Shown: positions 9,274 through 17,215, counted from the stretch's first letter. The stretch is 64,000 nt of DNA from Pontibacillus yanchengensis (GCF_009856295.1 NZ_WMEU01000004.1:186001-250000); one strand, 5' to 3'. Translations and numbers: made by a program. The notes: a model not told the origin generated them from the sequence alone.

Positions 9274-9713
9274 AAGTGTTGTTTTAAGTAGGAAGATAAC
9301 TCGATAAAGCCAGGCTCATCTTGTTTGTCTAACGCTTGATCAATCAATCTCATTGCATTTTCTCGCTCTAGTTCGAGAATCACTTTATCAATTGTTTTCA
9401 TATTGATTGATTTTTTTCGATTCAAATATCGACTAGCAATCGAGTGGACATGGGTAACGAAATCAGGTAAATCCAATAGCTCTTGAATGGTAATTTGCAT
9501 CATATGTTTCCCCTTTTGGAAAACTAGCACATCATTAACATTGGTGATTTTTTTGGTTTTACGATCAACTACAATTTCACGTCCTTCAATGGGAGTGAAT
9601 TGATACAGGTCATCACCAAAGTGGATAGAGAAGTATTGATAGGCTAACATAATGCGAATACAATTTTCTTCGTGTTTCACATAAAACGGTTTTAACATCC
9701 GAACAGATAACAT
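9270..9713 (-). CDS. IDEAL-domain protein
   Basis: 147 residues. The C-terminal stretch LIDQALDKQDEPGFIELSS matches the IDEAL motif (PF08858) found in several small Bacillales proteins such as those related to YpiB. The N-terminal half, MLKPFYVKHEENCIRIML and VLVFQKGKHMMQITIQELLD, is a conserved Bacillaceae block of unknown function. AAGGGGTGA precedes the ATG by 5 nt. No membrane segment or catalytic motif is visible; it is probably a cytoplasmic adaptor (inference). Confidence 0.75.
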   Translation of the reverse strand: MLSVRMLKPFYVKHEENCIRIMLAYQYFSIHFGDDLYQFTPIEGREIVVDRKTKKITNVNDVLVFQKGKHMMQITIQELLDLPDFVTHVHSIASRYLNRKKSINMKTIDKVILELERENAMRLIDQALDKQDEPGFIELSSYLKQHF

Positions 9714-9850
9714 GTGATCACCCCTTAAATACTGAATATTTTGTTATTAGGATATGCAGTAATCCCGCCAGAGGTTAAAGATTTTAAGAAGGTTAGACGC
9801 TTTCATTTTTTTAAGTACTTTTTACGAAAAATTTAAACTATTCAATAAGT

Positions 9851-9879
9851 TTGACATATTGACGGGTGATTAGTAGTAT
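9851..9879 (+). promoter_or_regulatory. Sigma-A promoter of the SAM-riboswitch transcript
   Basis: TTGACA at 9851, a 17-nt spacer and TAGTAT at 9874 lie about 30 nt before the riboswitch aptamer, the expected place for the transcription start. Confidence 0.6.
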
Positions 9880-9910
9880 ATATGGCAACAACTTATGCAT
9901 CATTAACGTA

Positions 9911-10020
9911 ATCTTCTTATCCAGAGAGGTGGAGGGACTGGCCCTTTGAAACCTCGGCAACGGATTCTGTGCAACAGAACACCGTGCTAATTCCTTCAAG
10001 CTTAACGCGGCTTGGAAGAT
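9911..10020 (+). ncRNA. SAM-I riboswitch (S-box) aptamer
   Basis: The S-box signature is present in order: agagaggtggagggactggc, cctttgaaacctcggcaac, then a variable stem and gtgctaattcc. P1 is formed by atcttc (9911-9916) and gaagat (10015-10020). Known mechanism: S-adenosylmethionine stabilises this fold and lets the downstream terminator form, switching off methionine and sulfur genes when SAM is abundant. It controls the monooxygenase/ATP-grasp operon that follows. Confidence 0.95.
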
Positions 10021-10041
10021 GGGGAGAGTTGGGATCTACAT

Positions 10042-10094
10042 AAAAGCAGAGCCCCTCTTCTTTACATAAAAGAGAGAGGCTCTGCTTTTATGTT
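10042..10094 (+). terminator. SAM-riboswitch expression-platform terminator
   Basis: aaaagcagagcccctctt and agagagaggctctgctttta form a long stem. The left arm (cccctcttc) can alternatively pair with the 3' strand of the aptamer P1 (gaagatgggg), giving the antiterminator of a classical S-box switch. Confidence 0.9.
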
Positions 10095-10186
10095 TATGAG
10101 GAAATACGTTAAAAGTTAGTGTTTAATACTGAGTAAAGTCATTGGAATAATGGAATATAATAGGTGTCGTGAAGGAGAGGGAATGG

Positions 10187-11233
10187 ATGATGAGGTATGG
10201 ATTTTGGCTCCCTATATTCGGAGGTTAGTTACGGAATGTAGATGAAGAACAGATGACTCCTACATTTGAGTATGTGAAGAATGTTATTCAATCGGCTGAA
10301 AAATGGGGGTATGACACCACCTTAATCGCAGAACTGTATTTAAACGATATCAAGGGCCCTGAAAGAGATTCATTAGAAGCATGGTCCACTGCTGCAGCAT
10401 TAGCTGCAGTTACGGATTCGATAGAAATCATGACAGCTGTTCGGCCAAATTTTCATAACCCTGCTGTTACTGCAAAAATGGCCTCTACGATAGATCATAT
10501 TAGTAATGGACGCTTTACGTTAAATGTAGTTTCCGCTTGGTGGCAAGAGGAAGCACGACAGTATGGAGGTGCTTTTACAGAGCATGATGAACGTTATGAT
10601 CGCACAGATGAGTTTTTACAAGTCTTAAAAGGGCTATGGTCTCAAGATACATTTAGTTTTCAAGGGAAGTTTTATCAAATCGCTGATACACAGTTACAGC
10701 CTAAACCTATTCAAGCACCAACTGTTTATGCGGGTGGGGAAAGTCCCCGAGGAAAACAATCCATCTCTGAGTATTGTGATGCTTATGTGATGCACGGAGG
10801 GACGGTTGACGAGATTTCACAAAAAATAAGAGATATGAAAGAACGGAGACTTAAGGTGTCTTCAACGCCGTTTCAATCGTTCGGTATGGCTGCTTATGTC
10901 ATCTGTCGTGACACCCTTGAGGAGTTAAATCGAATCACGCAGTTGAAACAGTCTAGCGCTTATGCAGGCTACAAAGACTTCACAAGTAAATCGCAGCTGG
11001 AACAGCAGGTGGAAATGTTGGATTATTCGGTTTCCAATCGTGGATTACGGCCAAATTTGATTGGAACTCCTAATCAAATAGCAGATAAAATGATCGCTTA
11101 TGAAGAAGTTGGACTTGATTTGCTACTGCTTCAATGTTCACCTCAGCTTGAGGAAATGGAGCGGTTCTCTAAGCAAGTGATGCCTCTAGTAGAAGAGAAA
11201 AGGGTGCAGGAAAGAAAGGAGACTCAACAATGA
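10187..11233 (+). pseudogene. LLM-class flavin-dependent monooxygenase, interrupted by in-frame TAG
   Basis: The frame opens at ATG 10187/10190 after GAAGGAGAGG and encodes MRYGFWLPIFGG, then TAG at 10226-10228, then LRNVDEEQMTPTFEYV and continues intact to 11233. In relatives I recall GGWLRNV at this point, so TGG (Trp) to TAG is the likely change. The rest has all features of luciferase-like FMN monooxygenases: HNPAVTAKMASTIDHISNGR, NVVSAWWQEEARQYGG, and YSVSNRGLRPNLIGTP near the C-terminus. A restart at ATG 10253 would give 326 residues but loses the first beta strand of the TIM barrel and has no good ribosome site. It could be a recent null, a sequencing error, or translated by read-through. 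The S-box places it in sulfur metabolism, perhaps desulfonation or thioether oxidation (inference). Confidence 0.8.
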
Positions 11234-12192
11234 GTAAAGTATATATCTTACACGAAAACGAAGAATGGACTGTCCACCTCACAGATCGTTTAGACCAATT
11301 GGGCATACCATATGAAAGCTGGCATTTGGATTATGGAACGATTGATCTATCTGAGGAACCTCCGGAAGGTGTGTTTTACAATAGGATGAGTGCTTCTTCC
11401 CATACAAGAAATCATCGTTTTGCTCCAGAATTTGCTGAAGCGGTGCTAGCTTGGCTTGAGCGGCATGGTCGGACTGTAATCAATGGAAGCAGAGCTCTTC
11501 GTCTTGAAGTCAGTAAGGTTAATCAATATATGGCATTAAACCAGCAAGAGATACAAACGCCTAAAACGATTACGGCAGTGGGACGTAATCAAATCATAGA
11601 AGCCGCAAAGCAGCTAGATCGAGCTTCCTTTATTACAAAGCATAACCGTGCAGGTAAAGGCCAAGGCGTTCAACTGTTTCACTCCATAGAAGCCTTGCAT
11701 CAATATGTGTACAGCGAGGGATTTGACGAGCCTGTAGATGGTATAACCCTTGTACAGGAATATATTGAAGCACCTGAACCGTATATCGTGAGGTGTGAAT
11801 TCATTGGTGGGAAGTTAATCTATGCGGTTCGTGTTGATACATCTGAAGGGTTTGAGCTTTGCCCTGCTGATGCATGTACGATTGAAGATTTACATTGCCC
11901 TACGGAAGATACGCCGCAACAAAAGGAGGAGCAACCTAAGTTTAGGATCTTAGATTATTTTGACGATCCAGTTATCGAACAGTATGAACAATTCCTTTTA
12001 GAAAATAATATTGAGGTAGCAGGGATTGAATGTATACAAGATCAAAACGGAAATCTGTACACGTATGATGTGAATACGAATACGAACTATAATAAAGAAG
12101 CAGAAGAGCAAAAGGATAAGTTTGGTATGTTGGAACTTGCTACGTACCTTGGCAGGAAACTAGAAAAGAAATCAATTTCGAGTTATGTATAA
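11230..12192 (+). CDS. RimK-like ATP-grasp ligase of the S-box operon
   Basis: 320 residues. An N-terminal pre-ATP-grasp domain contains GVFYNRMSASSHTRNHRF, followed by an ATP-grasp fold with FITKHNRAGKGQGVQLF (lysine and glycine-rich loop), LVQEYIEAPEPYIVRCEF and metal-binding acidic positions in AGIECI and YTYDVNTNTNYN. Annotated relatives are called alpha-L-glutamate ligases, an ATP-dependent carboxylate-amine ligase reaction; the true substrate is unknown. ATG overlaps the stop of the monooxygenase gene (ATGA), so translation is coupled. The S-box control suggests it modifies a sulfur-containing metabolite or cofactor (inference). Confidence 0.85.
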   Translation: MSKVYILHENEEWTVHLTDRLDQLGIPYESWHLDYGTIDLSEEPPEGVFYNRMSASSHTRNHRFAPEFAEAVLAWLERHGRTVINGSRALRLEVSKVNQYMALNQQEIQTPKTITAVGRNQIIEAAKQLDRASFITKHNRAGKGQGVQLFHSIEALHQYVYSEGFDEPVDGITLVQEYIEAPEPYIVRCEFIGGKLIYAVRVDTSEGFELCPADACTIEDLHCPTEDTPQQKEEQPKFRILDYFDDPVIEQYEQFLLENNIEVAGIECIQDQNGNLYTYDVNTNTNYNKEAEEQKDKFGMLELATYLGRKLEKKSISSYV

Positions 12193-12197
12193 AACGG

Positions 12198-12232
12198 AAG
12201 TTAGGCATCTATTAAGGTGTCTAACTTTTTTA
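12198..12232 (+). terminator. Terminator of the S-box operon
   Basis: agttaggca pairs with tgtctaact, followed by TTTTTTA. Confidence 0.8.
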
Positions 12233-12284
12233 TTGTCTAACGAAATTATAAAAATGTTGGCTTGTGCATAACTAAGTAAGTTAT

Positions 12285-12515
12285 AGAGGCCACGTACAGC
12301 TCCAGCGCACAGCGACGAGCAAACTTCCTGCACCTCCTTACGATAAGTCAACATCGAACGCTTGCGCTCTTCGTGTTTCCTTTATCTCATACGGATTCAG
12401 CGGAAGTTCGAGTTCGATTAAGAACGCTACATCACGTAGCAATATCGAACCAACCCACTTCCTGTGGGCAGCAGTTTGTACGTCGCTAGCCGGGAGCGCT
12501 GAGCTTTTGTTCTCA
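12285..12515 (+). repeat. Intergenic repeat element, copy 3 (full length)
   Basis: All blocks present: agctccagcgcacagcgacg, cgataagtcaacatcgaac, gtgtttcctttatctc, ttcgattaagaacgctacat, hairpin gctacatcacgtagc, hairpin cccacttcctgtggg, right end gtacgtcgctagccgggag. Begins with gttatagaggccac, as copies 8 and 12 do, which suggests a subfamily. It lies between convergent genes and, with terminator 12198, fills 12193-12550. Confidence 0.9.
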
Positions 12516-12550
12516 TAACGAAAGCCTTGATGTGGTAAATACTCGCCGCG

Positions 12551-13294
12551 TCAAAGGATTTCAATCCCTTTTCTATATGTGGTGAGTGAGTGGTTTCCCT
12601 TGATGGTATCGGTTTGCAAGGAGAATTCCATTGGAGAACGGATGTGTGAATAATACCAAAGCTGCTTTGTGAAAGGGCAGTAGATAACGGTAGGAGGGAG
12701 TTGGGTAACAAGGTCATGCATATTGGCAAAACGAATGCTCAGGGGCGTAAGCGTAGTATAGGATTGTGTAAAATTATCATTTCCGACTCGTGGACTTCCG
12801 TAATTGTACATGATCACCTGAGCGAATGGTGCGTTTCCTTTTGCATCTAAAGCATGTAGCGTCGCTAAGGCACCACCTAGACTATGACCGGTAATATAGA
12901 GCTTCTTATGAGGGGGAATGTGTTGATAAGCTTGGAAAATATCATCGCGGCACGACTCATAAATAGATAAGAATCCATTATGAACAAGCCCAGCATTGTC
13001 AACATAGGGGTAAGGTATTTGGAAAACCTGTGCGTCTGCGACCCAATCTGGTTCTGTTTGGGTGCCACGAAAAGCGATTATTACAGAATGCTCAGATTCT
13101 ATGATAAAGCCGAACCACTCTTTTGAATGAAGGGTAGTTGCCTTGAATGTTTTCACTAGCTTAAACCCTTTAGGTATAGGAAACGCACCATTTTGTTTGA
13201 ATTGCACATAGCTTAATTCACACATATTTAATAAAAATCGGGAAAGTTGCTTATGATAAAACGGTAGAAGCATGAGGTACAACCAACCTTTCAT
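12551..13294 (-). CDS. Class 3 lipase family protein
   Basis: 247 residues from the chosen ATG. ITGHSLGGALATLHA (Ser nucleophile), IAFRGTQTEPDWVAD (oxyanion region), YGSPRVGN, MHDLVTQLPP and a late histidine in KGNHSLTTY give the Ser-Asp-His set of class 3 lipases (PF01764). There is no convincing signal peptide; a short hydrophobic stretch near the start (WLYLMLLPF) could associate with membrane. The start is uncertain: no strong ribosome site precedes ATG 13294; ATG 13273 follows AAAGG and is an alternative. Confidence 0.8.
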   Translation of the reverse strand: MKGWLYLMLLPFYHKQLSRFLLNMCELSYVQFKQNGAFPIPKGFKLVKTFKATTLHSKEWFGFIIESEHSVIIAFRGTQTEPDWVADAQVFQIPYPYVDNAGLVHNGFLSIYESCRDDIFQAYQHIPPHKKLYITGHSLGGALATLHALDAKGNAPFAQVIMYNYGSPRVGNDNFTQSYTTLTPLSIRFANMHDLVTQLPPTVIYCPFTKQLWYYSHIRSPMEFSLQTDTIKGNHSLTTYRKGIEIL

Positions 13295-13319
13295 GGTAGA
13301 AATGAAAGGATAACTTTCG

Positions 13320-13450
13320 GCGCTCACATGTCTAGCTCTAGCGCCTTCACCTCAGGAGCTTTAGCAATACTTCTTTGTGGGAAAAATCGCCACGACGAAG
13401 CTTTGCCTTAAGCATGGCGGGGATGGATAAGGCGCTTGCGCTTTTATTTA
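13320..13450 (+). repeat. Intergenic repeat element, copy 4 (ends kept, different core)
   Basis: Left end catgtctagctctagcgcc and right end ggcgcttgcgctttt are those of the family, but the core is replaced by about 85 bp with caggagctttagcaatactt and cgccacgacgaagc, not found in other copies here. It looks like a composite of two repeat types. Confidence 0.6.
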
Positions 13451-13541
13451 GTTATCTTGGTTGTATGTTATGTCAATGAGATCGTGTTGGTTCTAACACC
13501 CTTGATTGTACATTAACATCAAGCTAAAAGGAGATACGTGC

Positions 13542-14315
13542 ATGGTAGAGAAGACAATTTATTATAAAGATTTAGGTGAGGGGCTTCCTATCGTTTTTAT
13601 ACATCCACCAGGAATGGGGCATAAAGTGTTTCTTTATCAAGAGAATCTATCTCAGTCGTATCGGATATTACTGCCCGATCTAAATGGACATGGTATGTCT
13701 TCGAAACGGGACAATCCTGTTAGCATCCCAGGTTTTTCTTTAGACATTAAAGAGATGCTTGATCATGCTGGAATGGAGAAAGCGGTGATATGTGGCTACT
13801 CTGCAGGTAGTATGGTGGCGCAGGACTTTGTGCTATCTTATCCTGAACGCACGCATGCTATGATTTTATCTGGAGGCTACCCTAAAGTGAATTCATTATT
13901 ACTAGCAGCAGAGTACAAATTAGGTATGCGGCTTGTCAGAAAGAACCGCGAGAGATTAGCGTATATAATCGCTAGAAGTCACACCAACCACCCTTCATTT
14001 CAGAATGTATTAAAGAATTATATGATGAAGGCAGATCCACGAGTTTGGTACGAGTTTTATCATAAGTCTTATCATTATGATTGTAGTGAGCGTTTATCAT
14101 CTGTGAAGGTCCCTGTGTTACTGCTATATGGTGCAAGAGAAACTTGGATGAAAAAACATATTCCATTTTATAACCAGTGCTCTTTTTGTACGTTACAAGA
14201 AATCCCTAAGGCATTTCATCAATTACCTTCAAGACAATCGGTCTATTTCAACAGAATCATTGATCATTTCTTGAGAGAACAAGCTCCTCTTTTTCAAAAT
14301 ATGATATCAAAATAA
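13542..14315 (+). CDS. Alpha/beta-fold hydrolase
   Basis: 257 residues. IVFIHPPGMG (oxyanion loop), GYSAGSMVAQDFVLSYPER (nucleophile Ser in GxSxG), VPVLLLYGARETWMKK (acid position, glutamate rather than the usual aspartate) and KAFHQLPSRQ (His) define a serine hydrolase of unassigned substrate. AAGGAG stands 9 nt before ATG 13542. Followed within 62 nt by a small gene in the same direction. Confidence 0.85.
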   Translation: MVEKTIYYKDLGEGLPIVFIHPPGMGHKVFLYQENLSQSYRILLPDLNGHGMSSKRDNPVSIPGFSLDIKEMLDHAGMEKAVICGYSAGSMVAQDFVLSYPERTHAMILSGGYPKVNSLLLAAEYKLGMRLVRKNRERLAYIIARSHTNHPSFQNVLKNYMMKADPRVWYEFYHKSYHYDCSERLSSVKVPVLLLYGARETWMKKHIPFYNQCSFCTLQEIPKAFHQLPSRQSVYFNRIIDHFLREQAPLFQNMISK

Positions 14316-14376
14316 TGTTTGATGATCCCTTAAAAAGGAAATGAGTATAGAAGAAATTGTAATGGAGGGATCAAGA

Positions 14377-14688
14377 ATGCCAGCAGCTGAAAAAGAATTA
14401 AAAGACGTATATATGAAAAAAAGTGGGGAATCGATTCGCTTCGCGCACGGAAACTACATTATTACAGAAGTAGATGGAAAGCAGCATTGTGAACTAACAT
14501 TAAATAACGTAGAACAATACGAAATGTTAGAGCATCGTAAAGATGAAAATCAAGATATTGAAGTTACGTTCAGTACCCAAGAAGGCGATAAGTTCGACGG
14601 AACGCTTAAAGTAACGACAGTAAATCGCGAAAACGAAAACAGTAATACAGTAGAGCTTGAGAGTAAAGAAGCGATTTCTCAGCAATAA
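14377..14688 (+). CDS. Small conserved-looking cytoplasmic protein, function unknown
   Basis: 103 residues, acidic, with a repeating beta-like pattern (SIRFAHGNYIITEVDGKQHCELTL, split here as about residues 20-43). No recognised domain. GGAGGGAT 6 nt before ATG 14377 fixes the start. The high Glu/Asp/Asn content is typical of a halophile cytoplasmic protein. A perfect terminator follows. Confidence 0.7.
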   Translation: MPAAEKELKDVYMKKSGESIRFAHGNYIITEVDGKQHCELTLNNVEQYEMLEHRKDENQDIEVTFSTQEGDKFDGTLKVTTVNRENENSNTVELESKEAISQQ

Positions 14689-14703
14689 AAACATGAGTAG
14701 CAG

Positions 14704-14737
14704 AATCCCGCCAACTAATATTGGCGGGATTTTTTAT
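14704..14737 (+). terminator. Strong rho-independent terminator
   Basis: aatcccgccaa / ttggcgggatt, perfect 11-bp stem with 6-nt loop and TTTTTT tail. Confidence 0.95.
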
Positions 14738-14922
14738 ACTCATTCATAAAAAACATGAAAGGAAATAAGGTATAAATTCGAGAAGTAAGGTGATAGTAGG
14801 GATGATTAAGGTTTGAACATGATAAGAACATGACAGGAATAACCTGGATTACCACTAGACCTATAGTGGAAAGTAATGTATATTTTGGTAGAAAGCAATC
14901 GATTTGCTGGAGGGACATCATA

Positions 14923-15429
14923 ATGAAAAAAACACTATTCATCGTAGCGATCGCATTATTACTAGCGGGTTGTTCGGATGCCACTGCTAGCTCATTTCCA
15001 GATGCTAGAGATAAGGCTGGATTCCCGATTATAGAGCCTACATATGTTCCAGATGGTATGGAACAATCTAAATTACGAGTGGAATATGGGTCGTTATTTT
15101 TAGCATACGAAAGTGAAGAGGAGCATCTTGAAATCTATCAAGAACATGCAAGTGATAGATGGATGATCCAGCACGTTCAGAAATATATTCTCACGGGAGA
15201 ATATGATGAAGTCTTTGGGCAGGTAAATGAAGTATTTGAAACGGAAAATTACGTTGGATTTATTGATACAGAAGCAGTACGTCTCCATGAGACCTACCAG
15301 TACACATTTCTTCCAAAGGATACTGAACTATGGAAGGATTACTACTATCAGCTCACTACAAATGTAAGCAAAGAAGAATTAAGAAAAGTTGTAGAGAGTT
15401 TCAACGTTGTCGATAACGAAATAGAATAA
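14923..15429 (+). CDS. Lipoprotein with DUF4367-like character
   Basis: 168 residues. Signal peptide MKKTLFIVAIALLLAGC with lipobox LLAGC, so it is anchored outside the membrane. The mature part has FPIIEPTYVPDGM, recalling the start of DUF4367-type domains of sigma-factor-associated proteins, but that is a weak link. TGGAGGGA stands 10 nt before ATG 14923. Monocistronic with its own terminator. Confidence 0.75.
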   Translation: MKKTLFIVAIALLLAGCSDATASSFPDARDKAGFPIIEPTYVPDGMEQSKLRVEYGSLFLAYESEEEHLEIYQEHASDRWMIQHVQKYILTGEYDEVFGQVNEVFETENYVGFIDTEAVRLHETYQYTFLPKDTELWKDYYYQLTTNVSKEELRKVVESFNVVDNEIE

Positions 15430-15457
15430 AATTTTTGTTTTTGTTCTACGCATACGT

Positions 15458-15491
15458 AAAAAGCTCCGCCAAATAAGGCGGAGCTTTTTAT
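15458..15491 (+). terminator. Strong terminator after the lipoprotein gene
   Basis: aaaagctccgcc / ggcggagctttt, with T-run; bidirectional by sequence. Confidence 0.92.
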
Positions 15492-15499
15492 TGTAGGAA

Positions 15500-15745
15500 A
15501 GAAAGTGTTAGCACCTCCGTGTCTAGCTCCAGCGCCCAGCGACTAGTGTGCTTCCCTCGCCTCTGTACGATAAGTCAACATCGAATCACGCATGTTTTCG
15601 TGTTTCCTTTATCTCCGACGGATTCAGGTGAAGTTCGATTAAATTCGCTACCCACGTAGCAACATTGAACCAACCCACGTTGTGTGGGCCGTAGCATATA
15701 CGTCACTAAACGGGCGCTTGCGTTTTTCTTCGTTCAACAGGTTAA
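15500..15745 (+). repeat. Intergenic repeat element, copy 5 (full length)
   Basis: Blocks tgtctagctccagcgcccag, cgataagtcaacatcgaatc, gtgtttcctttatct, gttcgattaaattcgctac, hairpin ctacccacgtag, cccacgttgtgtgggc, right end acgtcactaaacgggcgctt. Lies between convergent genes; together with terminator 15458 it fills most of 15430-15798. Confidence 0.9.
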
Positions 15746-15798
15746 ATAGCTCAAACATATACTTTCTTTTGGAGACGGGAGAGATGACATCAGGATAC

Positions 15799-16008
15799 TT
15801 ACTCTACTTGTTGCATGGTAGTTGTGACTTCTATGTTTGATAAGCCATTTTTACTTGCTAAATAGGCATGCCTCCTTTCAAAGTCTCTTTCTAGCTGAGC
15901 CAGAGTGATATTTTCCAGTATATCCGTTCGCTTATAAAGTCCATCCTCTACTAACTGCTTGAATAACCTATTTCGTTTAATCTCAACAGCCTTTTGTAAT
16001 AATGTCAT
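15799..16008 (-). CDS. fbpA: Fur-regulated basic protein A family (FbpA-like)
   Basis: 69 residues: LLQKAVEIKRNRLFKQLVEDGLYK and ITLAQLERDF (parts of one block, residues 3-41) match the FbpA family (PF13076), a small Bacillus protein induced by iron starvation and thought to help FsrA-dependent sparing of iron. A Fur-box-like site lies 70-80 bp upstream, consistent with iron control. Confidence 0.75.
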   Translation of the reverse strand: MTLLQKAVEIKRNRLFKQLVEDGLYKRTDILENITLAQLERDFERRHAYLASKNGLSNIEVTTTMQQVE

Positions 16009-16075
16009 CTTTCCTACATCCTTTCCCCTTGGTTTGTGATCATCCTGACTTGGATTAATGTCATTATAGCTCCTT

Positions 16076-16090
16076 ATCCAATCATTATCA
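16076..16090 (-). promoter_or_regulatory. Fur box upstream of the fbpA-like gene
   Basis: Read leftward: TGATAATGATTGGAT, matching 7-1-7 TGATAATnATTATCA in the first eight positions and ATT. Second arm is poor. Confidence 0.55.
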
Positions 16091-16143
16091 TGAAGTTTGT
16101 TAGTTTAACTTACACGAAAATTTTGAAAAGTATGATTTAATCA

Positions 16144-16160
16144 TGTTAGGAAACCTGACA
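16144..16160 (+). promoter_or_regulatory. TnrA/GlnR box upstream of tnrA
   Basis: TGTTAGGAAACCTGACA fits TGTNAN7TNACA exactly. Its centre lies about 51 bp before the predicted transcription start, the distance at which TnrA activates. Confidence 0.88.
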
Positions 16161-16167
16161 AAACTAG

Positions 16168-16196
16168 TTACAAAATATACTTCTTGTGTGTATAAT
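16168..16196 (+). promoter_or_regulatory. Sigma-A promoter of tnrA
   Basis: TTACAA at 16168, 17-nt spacer, TATAAT at 16191. Confidence 0.75.
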
Positions 16197-16248
16197 CCTA
16201 TTTATAGTCATCAACAATTCAGCATGATCTGAGAGGTGAAAGGATGGT

Positions 16249-16578
16249 ATGGAAGAAGATAAGCATTCTTTAAAGGAGCGAAAGGTCATTACAATAGGTA
16301 TTGTAAGTGAGTTGACGGGATTAACGGTAAGACAAATTCGATACTATGAGGAAAGGAAGCTTATTTTTCCTGATCGATCCAATCAAGGTAGTCGTAAATT
16401 TTCTTTCTCAGATGTAGAAACATTAATGGAAATAGCGAACAAGATTGAAGAGGGAGTTCAAACACATGAAATTAGAAGGGAAATGGCAAAAAAGAAAAAA
16501 GGGGTTACAGAAAGAGAAGTGAGAGATCGGATGCTGAAAGGTCAAATTCGAGCCCAATTTGGCGATCCCAAGATGTAA
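16249..16578 (+). CDS. tnrA: TnrA, global nitrogen regulator (MerR family)
   Basis: 109 residues. The winged-helix block VITIGIVSELTGLTVRQI and RYYEERKLIFP is the MerR-type DNA-binding domain shared by TnrA and GlnR. The short C-terminus ending GQIRAQFGDPKM is the TnrA type that is captured by feedback-inhibited glutamine synthetase. Known role: activates ammonium transport and alternative nitrogen genes when nitrogen is scarce. Its own TnrA box at a position for activation implies autoregulation, and glnK-amtB, two of its classic targets, follow directly. Confidence 0.93.
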   Translation: MEEDKHSLKERKVITIGIVSELTGLTVRQIRYYEERKLIFPDRSNQGSRKFSFSDVETLMEIANKIEEGVQTHEIRREMAKKKKGVTEREVRDRMLKGQIRAQFGDPKM

Positions 16579-16665
16579 ATGCTTACATGTTTGAGTCGCG
16601 GGGGTTAGGGGTTATCGAAGACGATTAAAATAATCAGAAAATTTAATATTTTTTCGAAAACCCTC

Positions 16666-16694
16666 TTGCTTTTTCCTTTTTTAGCGTGTAGGGT
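16666..16694 (+). promoter_or_regulatory. Possible promoter of glnK
   Basis: TTGCTT, 17-nt spacer, TAGGGT. Weak match; if real, the TnrA/GlnR box lies downstream of the start and would act as a roadblock. Confidence 0.3.
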
Positions 16695-16712
16695 TATTAA
16701 CATAACAAAACA

Positions 16713-16729
16713 TGTTAGAACTCCTAACA
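16713..16729 (+). promoter_or_regulatory. TnrA/GlnR box upstream of glnK
   Basis: TGTTAGAACTCCTAACA fits TGTNAN7TNACA exactly and is nearly palindromic. It ends only 23 bp before the glnK start codon, too close for a promoter placed 50 bp downstream. Confidence 0.88.
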
Positions 16730-16752
16730 TAATTTCGAAAGGGGATCCAATC

Positions 16753-17094
16753 ATGAAAAAAGTTGAGTCCGTTATTCGTCCGGAATCGTTCCCAGCATTA
16801 CGTGAAAAGTTAGATGAAGTGGAAGTGAATGGGTTAACGGTTTCTGAAGTTGCGGGGTATGGTAAGCAGAAAGGATTGGAAGGTGTATTTCGAGGCACAC
16901 GTTACGAAATTAAATTATACCCAAAAGTGAAAGTAGAAATGATTGTAGACGAGGAACAAGTAGATCAAATCATTAACCTCATTAAAGAAACATGCATAAC
17001 TGGAGAGACAGGTGACGGAAAGATTTTTATTTATCCTGTAGAAAATGTGATTCGAATTCGAACAGGTGAAGAAGGTAAAGAAGCTATCATATAA
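16753..17094 (+). CDS. glnK: PII signalling protein GlnK/NrgB
   Basis: 113 residues with the PII fold: the T-loop region GYGKQKGLEGVFRGTRYEIK and the sequence YPKVKVEMIVDEEQVDQII, then TGETGDGKIFIYPVE (the nucleotide and 2-oxoglutarate site) and VIRIRTGEEG. GlnK docks on the ammonium channel and, in Bacillus, can hold TnrA at the membrane. GAAAGGGGATC gives the ribosome site. Gene order is tnrA-glnK-amtB, all rightward. Confidence 0.92.
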   Translation: MKKVESVIRPESFPALREKLDEVEVNGLTVSEVAGYGKQKGLEGVFRGTRYEIKLYPKVKVEMIVDEEQVDQIINLIKETCITGETGDGKIFIYPVENVIRIRTGEEGKEAII

Positions 17095-17104
17095 GTTTAT
17101 TTTT

Positions 17105-17190
17105 ATCAAAAAAGAAAGTATAAATTTTGGCGCTTACATGTCTAGCTCCAGCGCCTAGCGACTAGCAGGGCACTTGCGCCTTTCTTTATA
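17105..17190 (+). repeat. Intergenic repeat element, copy 6 (short form) between glnK and amtB
   Basis: Only the two ends: gcttacatgtctagctccag and agcgactagcagggcacttg with cgcctttcttta. The whole core is absent. It sits in the 120-bp spacer of what should be one transcript and may form a hairpin there. Confidence 0.8.
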
Positions 17191-17215
17191 TCATCACTTA
17201 GGAGGAATGAATGAA

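Noticed and set aside
12427..12729. 100-residue leftward frame within the lipase gene and repeat copy 3
   Set aside because: Frame-shifted shadow of the lipase, running into the repeat.
16575..16590. Palindrome atgtaaatgcttacat after tnrA considered as a third TnrA box
   Set aside because: Spacing between half-sites is 4, not 7, and it overlaps the tnrA stop codon.
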